DNA of 64,000 nucleotides from positions 1 to 64,000 of the forward strand of contig CAAGDX010000033.1 of the NCBI GenBank assembly GCA_900768685.1, in the 5' to 3' direction. The notes beneath the pieces are model-generated. The model saw only the letters and a program-made list of their open reading frames with translations. It did no database searches and was not told the origin of the DNA. Shown here one piece after another: positions 41,726 through 49,801 of the stretch (its first letter is position 1; each line of letters opens with the position of its first letter). The DNA comes from Bacteroidales bacterium. Lineage in GTDB: Bacteria; Bacteroidota; Bacteroidia; Bacteroidales; Muribaculaceae. A program made the translations under genes and the position numbers.

Positions 41726-42010
41726 CTATTTGTCTTTTTTCTTAAAGTGGTCGTTGTACATCTTAATACCAAAAACGATGGCACTTGAAGCGGAAGTGAC
41801 GATGTTTGTGATATAAAGCGGAGCGTTGTTCAGCATAATACCTTGAACGATAAAGAAAATGCCGCCAAGTCCCATAAGGAGAAAAGTAGGCACGGCAATA
41901 CCGTCCGTGTCACGAGTGCGGATGGTGTAAATTGCTTGTGGCAAGTAGCCGAGAATCATACATATACAGGCTGCATAGCCTACAATAGTGATAATTAAGT
42001 CTTGATTCAT
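41726..42010 (-). CDS. SemiSWEET-type sugar transporter
   Basis: The 94-residue protein has three transmembrane helices and the PQ-loop motif as GYLPQAIYTIRTRD, followed by SFLL/SWEET-like FLLMGLGG and NIVTSASSAIV. Proteins of this size form homodimeric facilitators for small sugars (family knowledge). It sits in the pyrE-argH-ligA gene run, an unexpected place for a sugar carrier, 53 bases after the lipoprotein gene. Confidence 0.88.
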   Translation of the reverse strand: MNQDLIITIVGYAACICMILGYLPQAIYTIRTRDTDGIAVPTFLLMGLGGIFFIVQGIMLNNAPLYITNIVTSASSAIVFGIKMYNDHFKKKDK

Positions 42011-42063
42011 GTTTTTTAAATGTTAGTTTGTTTGAAAAAAATTGTTTGTAAAAAAACGATAAA

Positions 42064-42561
42064 TTATCTGCGACGGACAACCATGTATTCGCCGGAGTTT
42101 CCCGCTCCAACGTAATACTTTTGCAGTCCGTATCCTTTTTCTGCTGCCGGTCCGGAAGTGGGACTTCCGTAGTTGGCAAAAATGTCATAGCGGCTGCCGC
42201 AAGTGGGGCAATAAGCGTCGTGTTTTTCCGAATCTATCTTCAGACGTATATCTTTTTTTATTTCCACGGGGCATGCCAGGTCGTAAGCCAAAAACATTCC
42301 CATAACATCGCCAACGATTAGTATGCCGCCAAGTCCTGTTTCGGAAATGGCTGTATAATTAAAATTAGAGGGTATTCTTTGTTCTTTGATAAACATTTTG
42401 TATTCCAGTGCAGCCGGGTTTGCGTACATGTCCCAGTCTGCCACAGTGCGGAAGGTGAGACTCACCGGTGCCGGGGGAATACGGTCGTCTTCAATGCTGC
42501 TGCAGCCGGTTATTGCGGCAAGCATTGCCTGGAGGAGTAATATGCACAGGACTTTTTTCAT
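42064..42561 (-). CDS. Rieske-like lipoprotein lacking His ligands
   Basis: The 165-residue protein has a lipobox ending at Cys20 (AAITGC). The C-terminal part resembles the cluster-binding half of Rieske proteins: Cys97-Pro-Val, then Cys118-Pro-Thr-Cys121, and the loop GSPTSGPA followed by LQKYYV. In true Rieske centres the boxes are C-x-H and C-x-x-H; here the histidines are Val99 and Cys121, so a normal 2Fe-2S centre is unlikely. A three-Cys metal site or a structural relic is possible. Its ATG overlaps the argH stop by 4 bases. Confidence 0.7.
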   Translation of the reverse strand: MKKVLCILLLQAMLAAITGCSSIEDDRIPPAPVSLTFRTVADWDMYANPAALEYKMFIKEQRIPSNFNYTAISETGLGGILIVGDVMGMFLAYDLACPVEIKKDIRLKIDSEKHDAYCPTCGSRYDIFANYGSPTSGPAAEKGYGLQKYYVGAGNSGEYMVVRRR

Positions 42562-43892
42562 ATCAGTGCATCAAGTGCTTTGTGATAGTCTTCAAATTTG
42601 AAACTTTGCAATGCACTGTCCATCAGAGACTTGATTTTGTCCGTACAAAGGTTGCCGATGCTTCCGGGGTGAGTATGATTGATGTCTTTTTCCGGTGTGA
42701 AAGCCCCTTTTTCAATGTCACGACCCACTTTGACGTATGCATCGCGGAACGGTGTGCCTTCCAGCACAAGTCTGTTCACGGTTTCTACGGAATACATCAT
42801 TTCATAGCGGCTGTCGTTTGCCACTTGAGTGTTCACTTTTATGCCTTCCACCATTTGCGTCACCATATTCAGGATTGAAACCAGTTCGCTGAACGCAGGT
42901 AGGAAATTTTCCTTAATGAGTTGCAAATCACGGAAATATCCGGAAGGGAGATTGGAAGTAATGAGAGTTATTTCCACCGGGAGAGCCTGGAGTTTGTTGC
43001 ACTTTGCACGAGTGAGTTCAAACACGTCGGGATTTTTCTTGTGCGGCATTATTGATGAGCCTGTGGTGTATTCGTCCGGCAACTTAATGAACGCAAAGTT
43101 TTGGGAATTAAACATGCAGGCGTCAAAAGCGAGTTTGCCCACAGTGGCTGCTATTGAGGATAGTGCCTGAGCCACGATTCTTTCTGTTTTGCCGCGTCCC
43201 ATTTGTGCATAAACCACGTTGTATGCCATGCTTTCAAAGCCCAGCAGGCGTGTTGTCATTTCTCTGTCCAGAGGGAATGAAGAGCCGTATCCTGCAGCGG
43301 AGCCGAGGGGGTTGCGGTTTGTGATTCTGTATGCTGCTTGGAGGAGGGTGAGGTCATCCACGAGCGACTCTGCATAAGCACCGAACCACAGTCCGAAAGA
43401 AGACGGCATAGCCACTTGGAGGTGTGTGTAGCCGGGGATAATCACGTCCTTATATTTTTCGCTTTGTGCTTGCAGAGCATCAAAAAGGCGTTTCACAGCC
43501 AGTGTAACAGTCTCTATTTCAGAGCGTATGAAAAGTTTTAAATCCACAGCCACCTGGTCGTTTCTTGAACGTCCGGAGTGGATTTTTTTGCCAATATCGC
43601 CGAGTTTGCGTGTAAGCATGAGTTCCACTTGCGAGTGAACGTCTTCCACGCCTTCTTCAATCACGAATTTGCCTTCGGCGGCGGTGTGATAAATCTCGCA
43701 GAGTTCCTTTTTCAGCACATCAAGCTCTTGGGCGGTGAGCAGTCCTATAGATTGGAGCATAGTGATGTGAGCGATAGACCCCAGCACATCGTAAGGTGCA
43801 AGGAGCAAGTCCATTTCACGGTCACGTCCCACGGTGTAAAGTTCCACATCGTGGTTTACTGTCACATCTTTTTCCCAGAGTTTGCGAGCCAT
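42558..43892 (-). CDS. argH: Argininosuccinate lyase
   Basis: It cleaves argininosuccinate to arginine and fumarate, the last step of arginine synthesis. The 444-residue protein has SGRSRNDQVAVDLKLF, the fumarase/aspartase-superfamily signature GSSIMPHKKNPD, and HLQVAMPSSFG near the substrate-binding loop. It stands 11 bases after the SRPBCC gene and overlaps the following lipoprotein gene by 4 bases. No other arg genes are in the window. Confidence 0.96.
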   Translation of the reverse strand: MARKLWEKDVTVNHDVELYTVGRDREMDLLLAPYDVLGSIAHITMLQSIGLLTAQELDVLKKELCEIYHTAAEGKFVIEEGVEDVHSQVELMLTRKLGDIGKKIHSGRSRNDQVAVDLKLFIRSEIETVTLAVKRLFDALQAQSEKYKDVIIPGYTHLQVAMPSSFGLWFGAYAESLVDDLTLLQAAYRITNRNPLGSAAGYGSSFPLDREMTTRLLGFESMAYNVVYAQMGRGKTERIVAQALSSIAATVGKLAFDACMFNSQNFAFIKLPDEYTTGSSIMPHKKNPDVFELTRAKCNKLQALPVEITLITSNLPSGYFRDLQLIKENFLPAFSELVSILNMVTQMVEGIKVNTQVANDSRYEMMYSVETVNRLVLEGTPFRDAYVKVGRDIEKGAFTPEKDINHTHPGSIGNLCTDKIKSLMDSALQSFKFEDYHKALDALI

Positions 43893-43903
43893 AGCGAGAA
43901 TTT

Positions 43904-44323
43904 TTAGATGTAAAGTTTACTAAGAGTTTCTCCTAATGTGTCGGCAGCCTTTTGGAGTTGCGGACCAATCAGCGGACGGAGCATCATAGGCACATCTACC
44001 TCAATGGAGGTGTTCACCGTAGTGCTGTTTTCGTCAATAGCCTTGAAGTTCATGCAGAGTTCGAGTGGCAGCGGAGAATTTGCAGTCATGAACACTATTT
44101 TTGTAGGTTCTATGCACTCTTTCACTTTCAGTTCCACTTCACCCACCTGCGGTGTGACAACAATCAGGCTGTCTTCCGTAAAGCGGAGTTCGCCCATTTT
44201 AGCCTTGATGTCTTCCGGGAGAGTGTCAAGTTTGTCCTGGAGATTTTTCAGATTGCGGATTTTATCATAGAGAGCCTGTGCGGGCTGATTGACGATAGTG
44301 TCTTTGCCGGTATATTTAGCCAT
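43904..44323 (-). CDS. SRPBCC-fold small protein
   Basis: The 139-residue protein has the predicted helix-grip lipid-binding fold, with an alternating basic/acidic pattern and VKECIEPTKIVFMTANSPL and TSIEVDVPMML strands. A C-terminal long helix follows. Its ligand is unknown. I recall this gene lying between pyrE and argH in many Bacteroidales. Confidence 0.78.
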   Translation of the reverse strand: MAKYTGKDTIVNQPAQALYDKIRNLKNLQDKLDTLPEDIKAKMGELRFTEDSLIVVTPQVGEVELKVKECIEPTKIVFMTANSPLPLELCMNFKAIDENSTTVNTSIEVDVPMMLRPLIGPQLQKAADTLGETLSKLYI

Positions 44324-44364
44324 ATCGGTAGTAAATTTGTTATATGCTTGTTAAGTGAGTAGTG

Positions 44365-45003
44365 TTATTTTTCGGGAGCCCAGTTTTCAGGGTCTGTTCT
44401 CCATTCTTTGAGAGTTTCCACGTCTGATTCGCGGATGTATTCAGTTTCGAGAGCCACTTCCAGCATAGCATTATAGTTGCTGAGAGTGAGGAGTTTAACG
44501 CCTGCTTCTTTGAACTGTTCTGCAGCGATAGGGAAGTCGTAAGTGAAAATAGCCACCATACCGAGAACTTCGCATCCTGCCTGGCGGATAGCTTCCACTG
44601 CTTTGAGTGAACTTTTACCTGTGGAAACGAGGTCTTCCACCACCACAACTTTTTGTCCCGGTTTGAGGTTACCTTCAATCAGGTTTTCAAGTCCGTGGTC
44701 TTTAGGTGTAGAGCGGACGTAAGCGTAAGGGAGACCGAGGTTGTCAGCCGCGAGTGCACCGTGAGAGATGGCACCGGTAGCAACACCAGCGACAGCTTCC
44801 GCCTCTCCGAAGTTTTCAAGGATAAGTCTGCTGAGTTCCACTTTGATGAAACTGCGAACTTCCGGGTAAGAGAGCGTTTTACGATTATCTGTGTAAATAG
44901 GAGAGTTCCACCCCGATGCCCATACGAACGGATTCATCGGTTGTAGCTTGATTGCTCTGATTTTCAATAGCTTTTGGGCTAAAAGGCGGGCTAATGTTTT
45001 CAT
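44365..45003 (-). CDS. pyrE: Orotate phosphoribosyltransferase
   Basis: It adds ribose-5-phosphate from PRPP to orotate in UMP synthesis. The 212-residue protein has the PRPP-binding motif VVVVEDLVSTGKSS and the hood-loop region SGWNSPIYTDNR. It heads the minus-strand run pyrE-SRPBCC-argH-lipoprotein-SemiSWEET-ligA, driven by the promoter box at 45044. Confidence 0.96.
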   Translation of the reverse strand: MKTLARLLAQKLLKIRAIKLQPMNPFVWASGWNSPIYTDNRKTLSYPEVRSFIKVELSRLILENFGEAEAVAGVATGAISHGALAADNLGLPYAYVRSTPKDHGLENLIEGNLKPGQKVVVVEDLVSTGKSSLKAVEAIRQAGCEVLGMVAIFTYDFPIAAEQFKEAGVKLLTLSNYNAMLEVALETEYIRESDVETLKEWRTDPENWAPEK

Positions 45004-45043
45004 AATCGTCTTTAAAGTGTAGTTTTTTTTACATAAATTTATG

Positions 45044-45051
45044 CAAAGTTA
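45044..45051 (-). promoter_or_regulatory. -7 promoter box of the pyrE operon
   Basis: TAACTTTG on the minus strand, 40 bases before the pyrE ATG. Confidence 0.65.
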
Positions 45052-45130
45052 CGCAGAATTTACCGATTATTTTTACTTTTGCAAAAATTTCTTGCACTTG
45101 CGGTGCTCTTTTTTTGATTTTTTAGCAGAA

Positions 45131-45202
45131 TAGCGAAGGTGGCTAATATAGCTAAAGTAGCTAAGATAGCGAATATAGCTAAAATAGCTAAGATAGCTAA
45201 TT
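45131..45202. repeat. Eight-unit 9-bp tandem repeat (TAGCTAARR)
   Basis: Eight units of nine bases, mostly TAGCTAAGA or TAGCTAAAA, run from 45131 into the last codons of the ABC ATPase gene (stop at 45197). A related block is at 57494. Confidence 0.9.
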
Positions 45203-45991
45203 TTTTGCACGGAAATCCTGTTTTTCTGTGTCAAATGTTACATTTCTATTGTCAAAGATAGAATTCATGGTTGTGGCATCGGCAGTGATTTCAGCCGTAG
45301 TGCCGGTGATAAACCGTCCTGTGGAGGTGATGAGCCAGAGATTGTCTGAGAGTGAAATGGCAGGGCTGATGTCGTGAGTGGAAACGAGGATTGCTTTGCT
45401 CTGTTCGCCGGCAAGATTTTTGAGCAGTCCCAGGATTTCAATGCGGCTGGCGGCATCCAGGAAAGACGTAGGCTCGTCAAGGATTATGACGGGAGTGTTT
45501 TGTGCCAACGCTCTGGCTATCATCACTTTTTGTCTTTCTCCGTCGCTGAGTGTGGCAATGTGACGCTGTTTGTAATCATCCATTCCAACGGCGTTTATGG
45601 CTTTTTCCACCACTTTTTTGTCCTCGCGTGAGAGAACGCCGAAAAAGCCGGTGTATGGGTATCTGCCCAGGCTTACCACTTCGTCAACGGTGAGTGCTCC
45701 CACGGATGCATAATCCGTGTTTACTATGCTTATCAGCCGTGATAATTCCTGCTTGGTGAGGTCTGCAATACTGACGTTTTCATGCAGCATGATGCTTCCT
45801 TCCAGAGGTGCTTGTAAGCCGCTGAGAGTACGCAAAAGTGTGGATTTTCCCGTGCCGTTTGCACCGAAAATGCAGGTTAGTTTTCCGCTTTCAAGCAATA
45901 GGTTAAGTCCGGACAAAACTGTTTTTGTCTTGCCTTTGATGCAGTAGCCTACAGCCAGGTTTACGGTGTTTATGATAGCGGAAGTGTTCAT
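45197..45991 (-). CDS. ABC importer ATPase (FecE/BtuD-like)
   Basis: The 264-residue ATPase has Walker A GANGTGKST, signature LSDGERQKVMIARAL, Walker B VIILDEPTSFLD and the switch His in STHD. It is of the type driving uptake of ferric siderophores, heme or cobalamin. It lies 2 bases after the permease gene. No riboswitch for cobalamin is visible upstream, so the substrate cannot be named. The 9-bp repeat overlaps its stop codon. Confidence 0.92.
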   Translation of the reverse strand: MNTSAIINTVNLAVGYCIKGKTKTVLSGLNLLLESGKLTCIFGANGTGKSTLLRTLSGLQAPLEGSIMLHENVSIADLTKQELSRLISIVNTDYASVGALTVDEVVSLGRYPYTGFFGVLSREDKKVVEKAINAVGMDDYKQRHIATLSDGERQKVMIARALAQNTPVIILDEPTSFLDAASRIEILGLLKNLAGEQSKAILVSTHDISPAISLSDNLWLITSTGRFITGTTAEITADATTMNSIFDNRNVTFDTEKQDFRAKN

Positions 45992-45993
45992 GA

Positions 45994-47007
45994 TTAGTTG
46001 AAGTAGTGCAAGCGTTTACGTTCCAAGATGATGTAGATAATCACGGGAACGCCGATTATAGGCGTGATAGCGTTCAGCGGGAGGATTTCCGTGCGAGAGG
46101 GGAGAATGGAAATGAGTGCACAAAGTAGCCCCGTGATAGCACCCATAAGAATCGTAGCCGGAAGGATAATGGTGTGGTTGGAGGTGTGCAGTGTAAGTCG
46201 TGCAATGTGCGGTACTACAAGTCCTATAAATCCTATAGGTCCGCAATATGCTGTGATTATGGCGGTTAGTACACCGGAAATGAAGAGAATGCCATTTCTT
46301 GTGCGAGTGATGTTAAGTCCCATGCTTTCCGCGTAGCGGTTGCCCAGAAGCAAGGCGTTGAGCGGTTTTATGAGGAGTATGGAGCCGATGAGTGACACTA
46401 AAACTATGAAAGCGAAAAACGGCATTTTGTCCAGTGTTACACCGGAGAAATTACCGAGTCCCCAAATGACGAATGAGTGCACGCCTTCCTGTGTGGCAAA
46501 GAAGTTCAGCAGCGAAATGGCGGAAGATGTGAGGTAACTTATGAGAATACCCACAATCAGCAGCATTGTGGAAGATTTCACCACAGTGGAAAAGGCAAGC
46601 AGAAGCAGCATCACGGCTATCGCACCGATAATAGCACCTGCCACAATGCTTGCGTAATACGTTGTGGTCATGGTACTTAACATGCCGCCAAATGCAAGAA
46701 TCACGATAGCCACACCAAGGCTTGAACCCGTGGAAATGCCGAGGATGGAAGGGTCTGCGAGGGGATTGTTAAACGTGGTTTGGAGCAGCAGTCCGGAAAC
46801 GGCAAGTGCGGCACCGGAAAGCACGGCTGTAATAGCCATAGGCAGTCGTGACTCAAAAACTATCACGTCCCATACCTCATTTTCCACTTCAAGCCCGAAA
46901 AGCGAGCGGAATACCTGTTCCGCAGGGATATCCACAGAGCCGAAAATCAGGCATGCGGGAAAGAGCAAAATGAGGATTATGGCTAATATGATGAATTTTT
47001 TTGTCAT
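45994..47007 (-). CDS. ABC importer permease (FecCD family)
   Basis: The 337-residue inner-membrane protein has about ten helices and the family phrases NNPLADPSILGISTGSSLG and GPIGFIGLVVPHIAR (coupling loop). It forms the homodimeric channel of the importer with the ATPase encoded downstream. Confidence 0.93.
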   Translation of the reverse strand: MTKKFIILAIILILLFPACLIFGSVDIPAEQVFRSLFGLEVENEVWDVIVFESRLPMAITAVLSGAALAVSGLLLQTTFNNPLADPSILGISTGSSLGVAIVILAFGGMLSTMTTTYYASIVAGAIIGAIAVMLLLLAFSTVVKSSTMLLIVGILISYLTSSAISLLNFFATQEGVHSFVIWGLGNFSGVTLDKMPFFAFIVLVSLIGSILLIKPLNALLLGNRYAESMGLNITRTRNGILFISGVLTAIITAYCGPIGFIGLVVPHIARLTLHTSNHTIILPATILMGAITGLLCALISILPSRTEILPLNAITPIIGVPVIIYIILERKRLHYFN

Positions 47008-47035
47008 TATTTGCTATGAAAAAGGACTTAATCTG

Positions 47036-48151
47036 CTATTTTACAGGCTTATAGAATGATGTTTGCTCTCCCGGGAGTGAGTCCGGAGCAAAAATTATTA
47101 TATAGTCGCGGAGAAGAGTGTCCGGGTGGTAGGGGTAACTTTCAAAAAAGTCTGTGTTTGAGGTGTTTACGCTATAAACTCCTCCTGAAGAGTATGCTTT
47201 GAATTTTTTGTTCAGGGTGTAAGCCTCGCCGAGAGATTCAAGTGTGGTGTCGTCGCCGAAACTTTTAACAAGCCAGAAATCGGCATCGTGAGCGTTGTCG
47301 TAAACGGTGGCAAAATCCAGTTGGAGAGAGCCTGCGGAGGTATCATCGCTCCAGGGGTAGTTTGCACCTGCATCTTGCAGCATTTGAGCCATATAACTTT
47401 TGCCTCCGGGAACGTACCAAACACCGGAAGTGAGCATTTCCGTGAGCACTTTCGGTCCGTTTCTCGGTGCTTTAGTTTTCAGTGTTGTGTAAGATTTCAC
47501 GGTTGCGTTGAAAATGCTGTCTGCTGCGGTTTTGTTGCCGTAAAGGATACCCAGGAATTTTATCCATTCCGCTCTTGCGAGGGGCGTACGCTCCATGTAG
47601 TCTGCCATTTCAATGATAGGAATGCCGAGAGTGCCCACCACTCCGTGACCTGCATTTTGGTAGGGATTATTGATAATGGCGTCAGGCTTGCAAGCCACGA
47701 TAATTTCCACGTTTGGAGAAAGTGCGGAACCTGCATCTTTAATTGAGCCTGTTTTCAGTCTTTCCAGGATACTTGTTTGCCGGAAATACTGTGCGTCTGC
47801 CACTGCAATGATGTTTTCAACTCGTTTCAGTTCCTCAATGGCGGCAGAAAAAACTGTGGAATAGACCAGAGTTTTTTTCAGCGGCACGGTGACAGTGGTG
47901 TAGCCGTCAATGGCAACGTCTGCGTGTCTCTCATCTGCAAGAACGAGTTTTTGCAGGTAGCTGCCGGGGTTCCAAGGGTCTGCAATAGTTGCCGTGAAAT
48001 ATCCGTCATGCTCCGCGAGAGTGAGCAATTTTGAGTATGATGTGAGTGTATCGCCTTCAAAATCAGTATTTTGGGTGCTTGAGTTTTGCCCGCATCCTGT
48101 GATAAACAAGATTGCGATGTATGTAATAGCGAGGTGTAAAATCTTTTTCAT
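47036..48151 (-). CDS. ABC importer substrate-binding lipoprotein (BtuF/FepB-like)
   Basis: The 371-residue protein has a lipobox ending at Cys20 (LFITGC) and two Rossmann-like lobes. Features include LIIDY-type strands (VEIIVACKPDAIINN), GIPIIEMADYMERTPLARAEWIKFLGILYG typical of iron-complex binding proteins, and SPGGVYSV. It delivers an iron chelate, heme or corrinoid to the FecCD permease encoded 28 bases downstream. It is the first gene of the three-gene operon. Its promoter box ends only four bases before the ATG. Confidence 0.92.
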   Translation of the reverse strand: MKKILHLAITYIAILFITGCGQNSSTQNTDFEGDTLTSYSKLLTLAEHDGYFTATIADPWNPGSYLQKLVLADERHADVAIDGYTTVTVPLKKTLVYSTVFSAAIEELKRVENIIAVADAQYFRQTSILERLKTGSIKDAGSALSPNVEIIVACKPDAIINNPYQNAGHGVVGTLGIPIIEMADYMERTPLARAEWIKFLGILYGNKTAADSIFNATVKSYTTLKTKAPRNGPKVLTEMLTSGVWYVPGGKSYMAQMLQDAGANYPWSDDTSAGSLQLDFATVYDNAHDADFWLVKSFGDDTTLESLGEAYTLNKKFKAYSSGGVYSVNTSNTDFFESYPYHPDTLLRDYIIIFAPDSLPGEQTSFYKPVK

Positions 48152-48155
48152 GTGG

Positions 48156-48163
48156 CAAAATTA
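48156..48163 (-). promoter_or_regulatory. -7 promoter box of the ABC importer operon (leaderless)
   Basis: TAATTTTG on the minus strand ends four bases before the ATG of the binding-protein gene, so its mRNA is predicted to have no 5' leader. Confidence 0.55.
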
Positions 48164-48188
48164 CAATTTTTTTTGCAAATGATTTAAG

Positions 48189-48201
48189 AAACAAGCTCTT
48201 A
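48189..48201 (-). repeat. AGAGCYTG motif copy at the second ATPase stop
   Basis: On the minus strand TAAGAGCTTGTTT, whose TAA is the stop codon of the DUF4143 ATPase gene. Confidence 0.6.
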
Positions 48202-49515
48202 ATCCTTAAGACAGCCAAGAGGAATCACCTTGACTCCATCTTCTCGAGTATAGGCAATTTCACCTCCGGTTAATACAATGAGAAGGTCCGGTTCTCGTAG
48301 AGGCATTTGTTTCTCTGTTTTATTTTTCTCACGGATTAATTTTTGTATCTCAAGTAAATGTTTTGCACCTTCATCAATGTCTCTACTACCAAGTTTACAT
48401 TCTATCAATGCATATCGCAGGTCGTCAAGATGTAGAACAATGTCTGCTTCAAGTCCATACCTATCATGGTAATAAGAGACTTTTCCTCCCATAGATTGAG
48501 AATAGACTTTTAAGTCACGAATACACATACACTCAAAGACGAATCCGAATGTCTTTAAGTCTAATTCAAGAGTTTTAGGAGATGCACCCATAGCTGCGAC
48601 AGCGATAGATGGGTCTATAAAGCATCTTTTTTTTCCGGATCTTATTGCAGAAGCAGAACGAATAGCCGGACACCAAGCATCAATATCTTCTATTACGAAC
48701 AAACGCTTTAATGCATCAACATACTCATCAAAAGTGGATTGTGCTGTTGTTTCCATTTCCGATTTTACATCTTCTAACATTGCTGATTTCTTTGCCAACG
48801 TGCAAAGATTTCGAGCATAAGAACGCAATATCAGTTTGGTTAACTCCGGGTTGCGCTGCACATCGTCAATACCGGATATATCTTCATCACATACCTTGTT
48901 TAAATAGTCTTTTGCTATGAGCAATTTAGCTTTATCGCTTGTTACATTTAAGGAATCAGGCCATCCACCTCTACAAGCCACCATAATTAGTTCTTCAATA
49001 GAAAGATTTGATGTAATACCGTCAATATCTAAGTCTGTATTATCAAACAACTCAAGAAAAGATATCTCACCTGAAGATTCTGTTGACTCATACAAACTCA
49101 TTGGATACATTGTCATTGTGGAAATTCTACCGGTTCCTGTATGCATCCTTCTCTCCTCCTCCGGAGTATCCTTTTCGTTCTTTTTCTTTATAACGGTAGA
49201 ACCTGTAAGAATAAACTGACCTTTAAGTTTTCTTTGATCAACAGCTGTTCTTATAGCATCCCAAAGTATTGGTGCATCTTGCCATTCATCAATAAGTCTT
49301 GGTGTTTCACCTTTCAAAAGTAAAGAAGGCTTTGTCCTGATTGTTGCTAAATAGCCTGCTCGCTTATCAGGGTCCTGCAACTTAACCACGCTCTTAGCTT
49401 GCCTTTCTGCTGTTGTAGTCTTTCCACACCATTTTGGACCATTGATTTGTACTGCACCAAAAGCCTCTAATCTTAAGGATAATTCCTCGTCTGCTATTCT
49501 TTTTAAATAATTCAT
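48199..49515 (-). CDS. AAA ATPase with DUF4143 domain, copy 2
   Basis: The 438-residue protein has Walker A GPKWCGKTT, Walker B PRLIDEWQDAP and sensor LTGSTVI. The C-terminal DUF4143 core has GLEADIVLHLDDLRYALIECKLG, matching the PD-(D/E)XK-like pattern. It differs strongly from copy 1 (38381), belonging to another branch of the family. The gene is AT-rich like other accessory genes here, has its own promoter and is preceded by 23-bp-period repeats. Confidence 0.88.
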   Translation of the reverse strand: MNYLKRIADEELSLRLEAFGAVQINGPKWCGKTTTAERQAKSVVKLQDPDKRAGYLATIRTKPSLLLKGETPRLIDEWQDAPILWDAIRTAVDQRKLKGQFILTGSTVIKKKNEKDTPEEERRMHTGTGRISTMTMYPMSLYESTESSGEISFLELFDNTDLDIDGITSNLSIEELIMVACRGGWPDSLNVTSDKAKLLIAKDYLNKVCDEDISGIDDVQRNPELTKLILRSYARNLCTLAKKSAMLEDVKSEMETTAQSTFDEYVDALKRLFVIEDIDAWCPAIRSASAIRSGKKRCFIDPSIAVAAMGASPKTLELDLKTFGFVFECMCIRDLKVYSQSMGGKVSYYHDRYGLEADIVLHLDDLRYALIECKLGSRDIDEGAKHLLEIQKLIREKNKTEKQMPLREPDLLIVLTGGEIAYTREDGVKVIPLGCLKD

Positions 49516-49533
49516 ATTAAAAATTAATTAGTG

Positions 49534-49541
49534 CAAAAGTA
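49534..49541 (-). promoter_or_regulatory. -7 promoter box of the second DUF4143 ATPase gene
   Basis: TACTTTTG on the minus strand, 18 bases before the ATG. Confidence 0.6.
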
Positions 49542-49574
49542 GTAATTCTTTTTTTATTACGCAATATGCACTGT

Positions 49575-49665
49575 GTTTTTGTGGTGTTTCACACTTTAAA
49601 TTTGTGGTATTTTACACTTTGTTTTTGCTGCGTATTAGACTCTATTTTTGCTGTATTTGTAGCAG
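49575..49665. repeat. Imperfect 23-bp tandem repeat (about four units)
   Basis: Units begin at 49575, 49598, 49621 and 49644. They share a TTTTTG-TG/CTG core and an ACACTTT-like end. It lies in the divergent gap between the ATPase and NSS transporter genes. Nothing else is seen in 49666-49769. Confidence 0.75.
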
Positions 49666-49769
49666 ATGACATTTCAATGACGAAATGGAAGAAGCAAACT
49701 TTTGAGCAAATAAGAATATTATCATATAAATTATTGCCTTGAAAAATGAGAAATGTAAAGTAAAATGCT

Positions 49770-49777
49770 TAATTTTG
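49770..49777 (+). promoter_or_regulatory. -7 promoter box of the NSS transporter gene
   Basis: TAATTTTG ends 24 bases before the ATG at 49802 and rules out the longer upstream reading frame start at 49739. Confidence 0.65.
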
Positions 49778-49801
49778 CAAATACTTTTCAAAAATAAGGC
49801 A

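Noticed and set aside
41674..41784. 37-residue N-terminal extension of LigA
   Set aside because: The added residues match no ligase and overlap the upstream gene. The standard LigA opening starts at 41673.
45131..45202. Possible CRISPR array
   Set aside because: The 9-base units are contiguous with no unique spacers, and there are no cas genes.
47036..48198. Cobalamin riboswitch upstream of the ABC importer
   Set aside because: The promoter box is four bases before the ATG, leaving no room for a leader, and no riboswitch pairing is seen. The importer substrate stays open.
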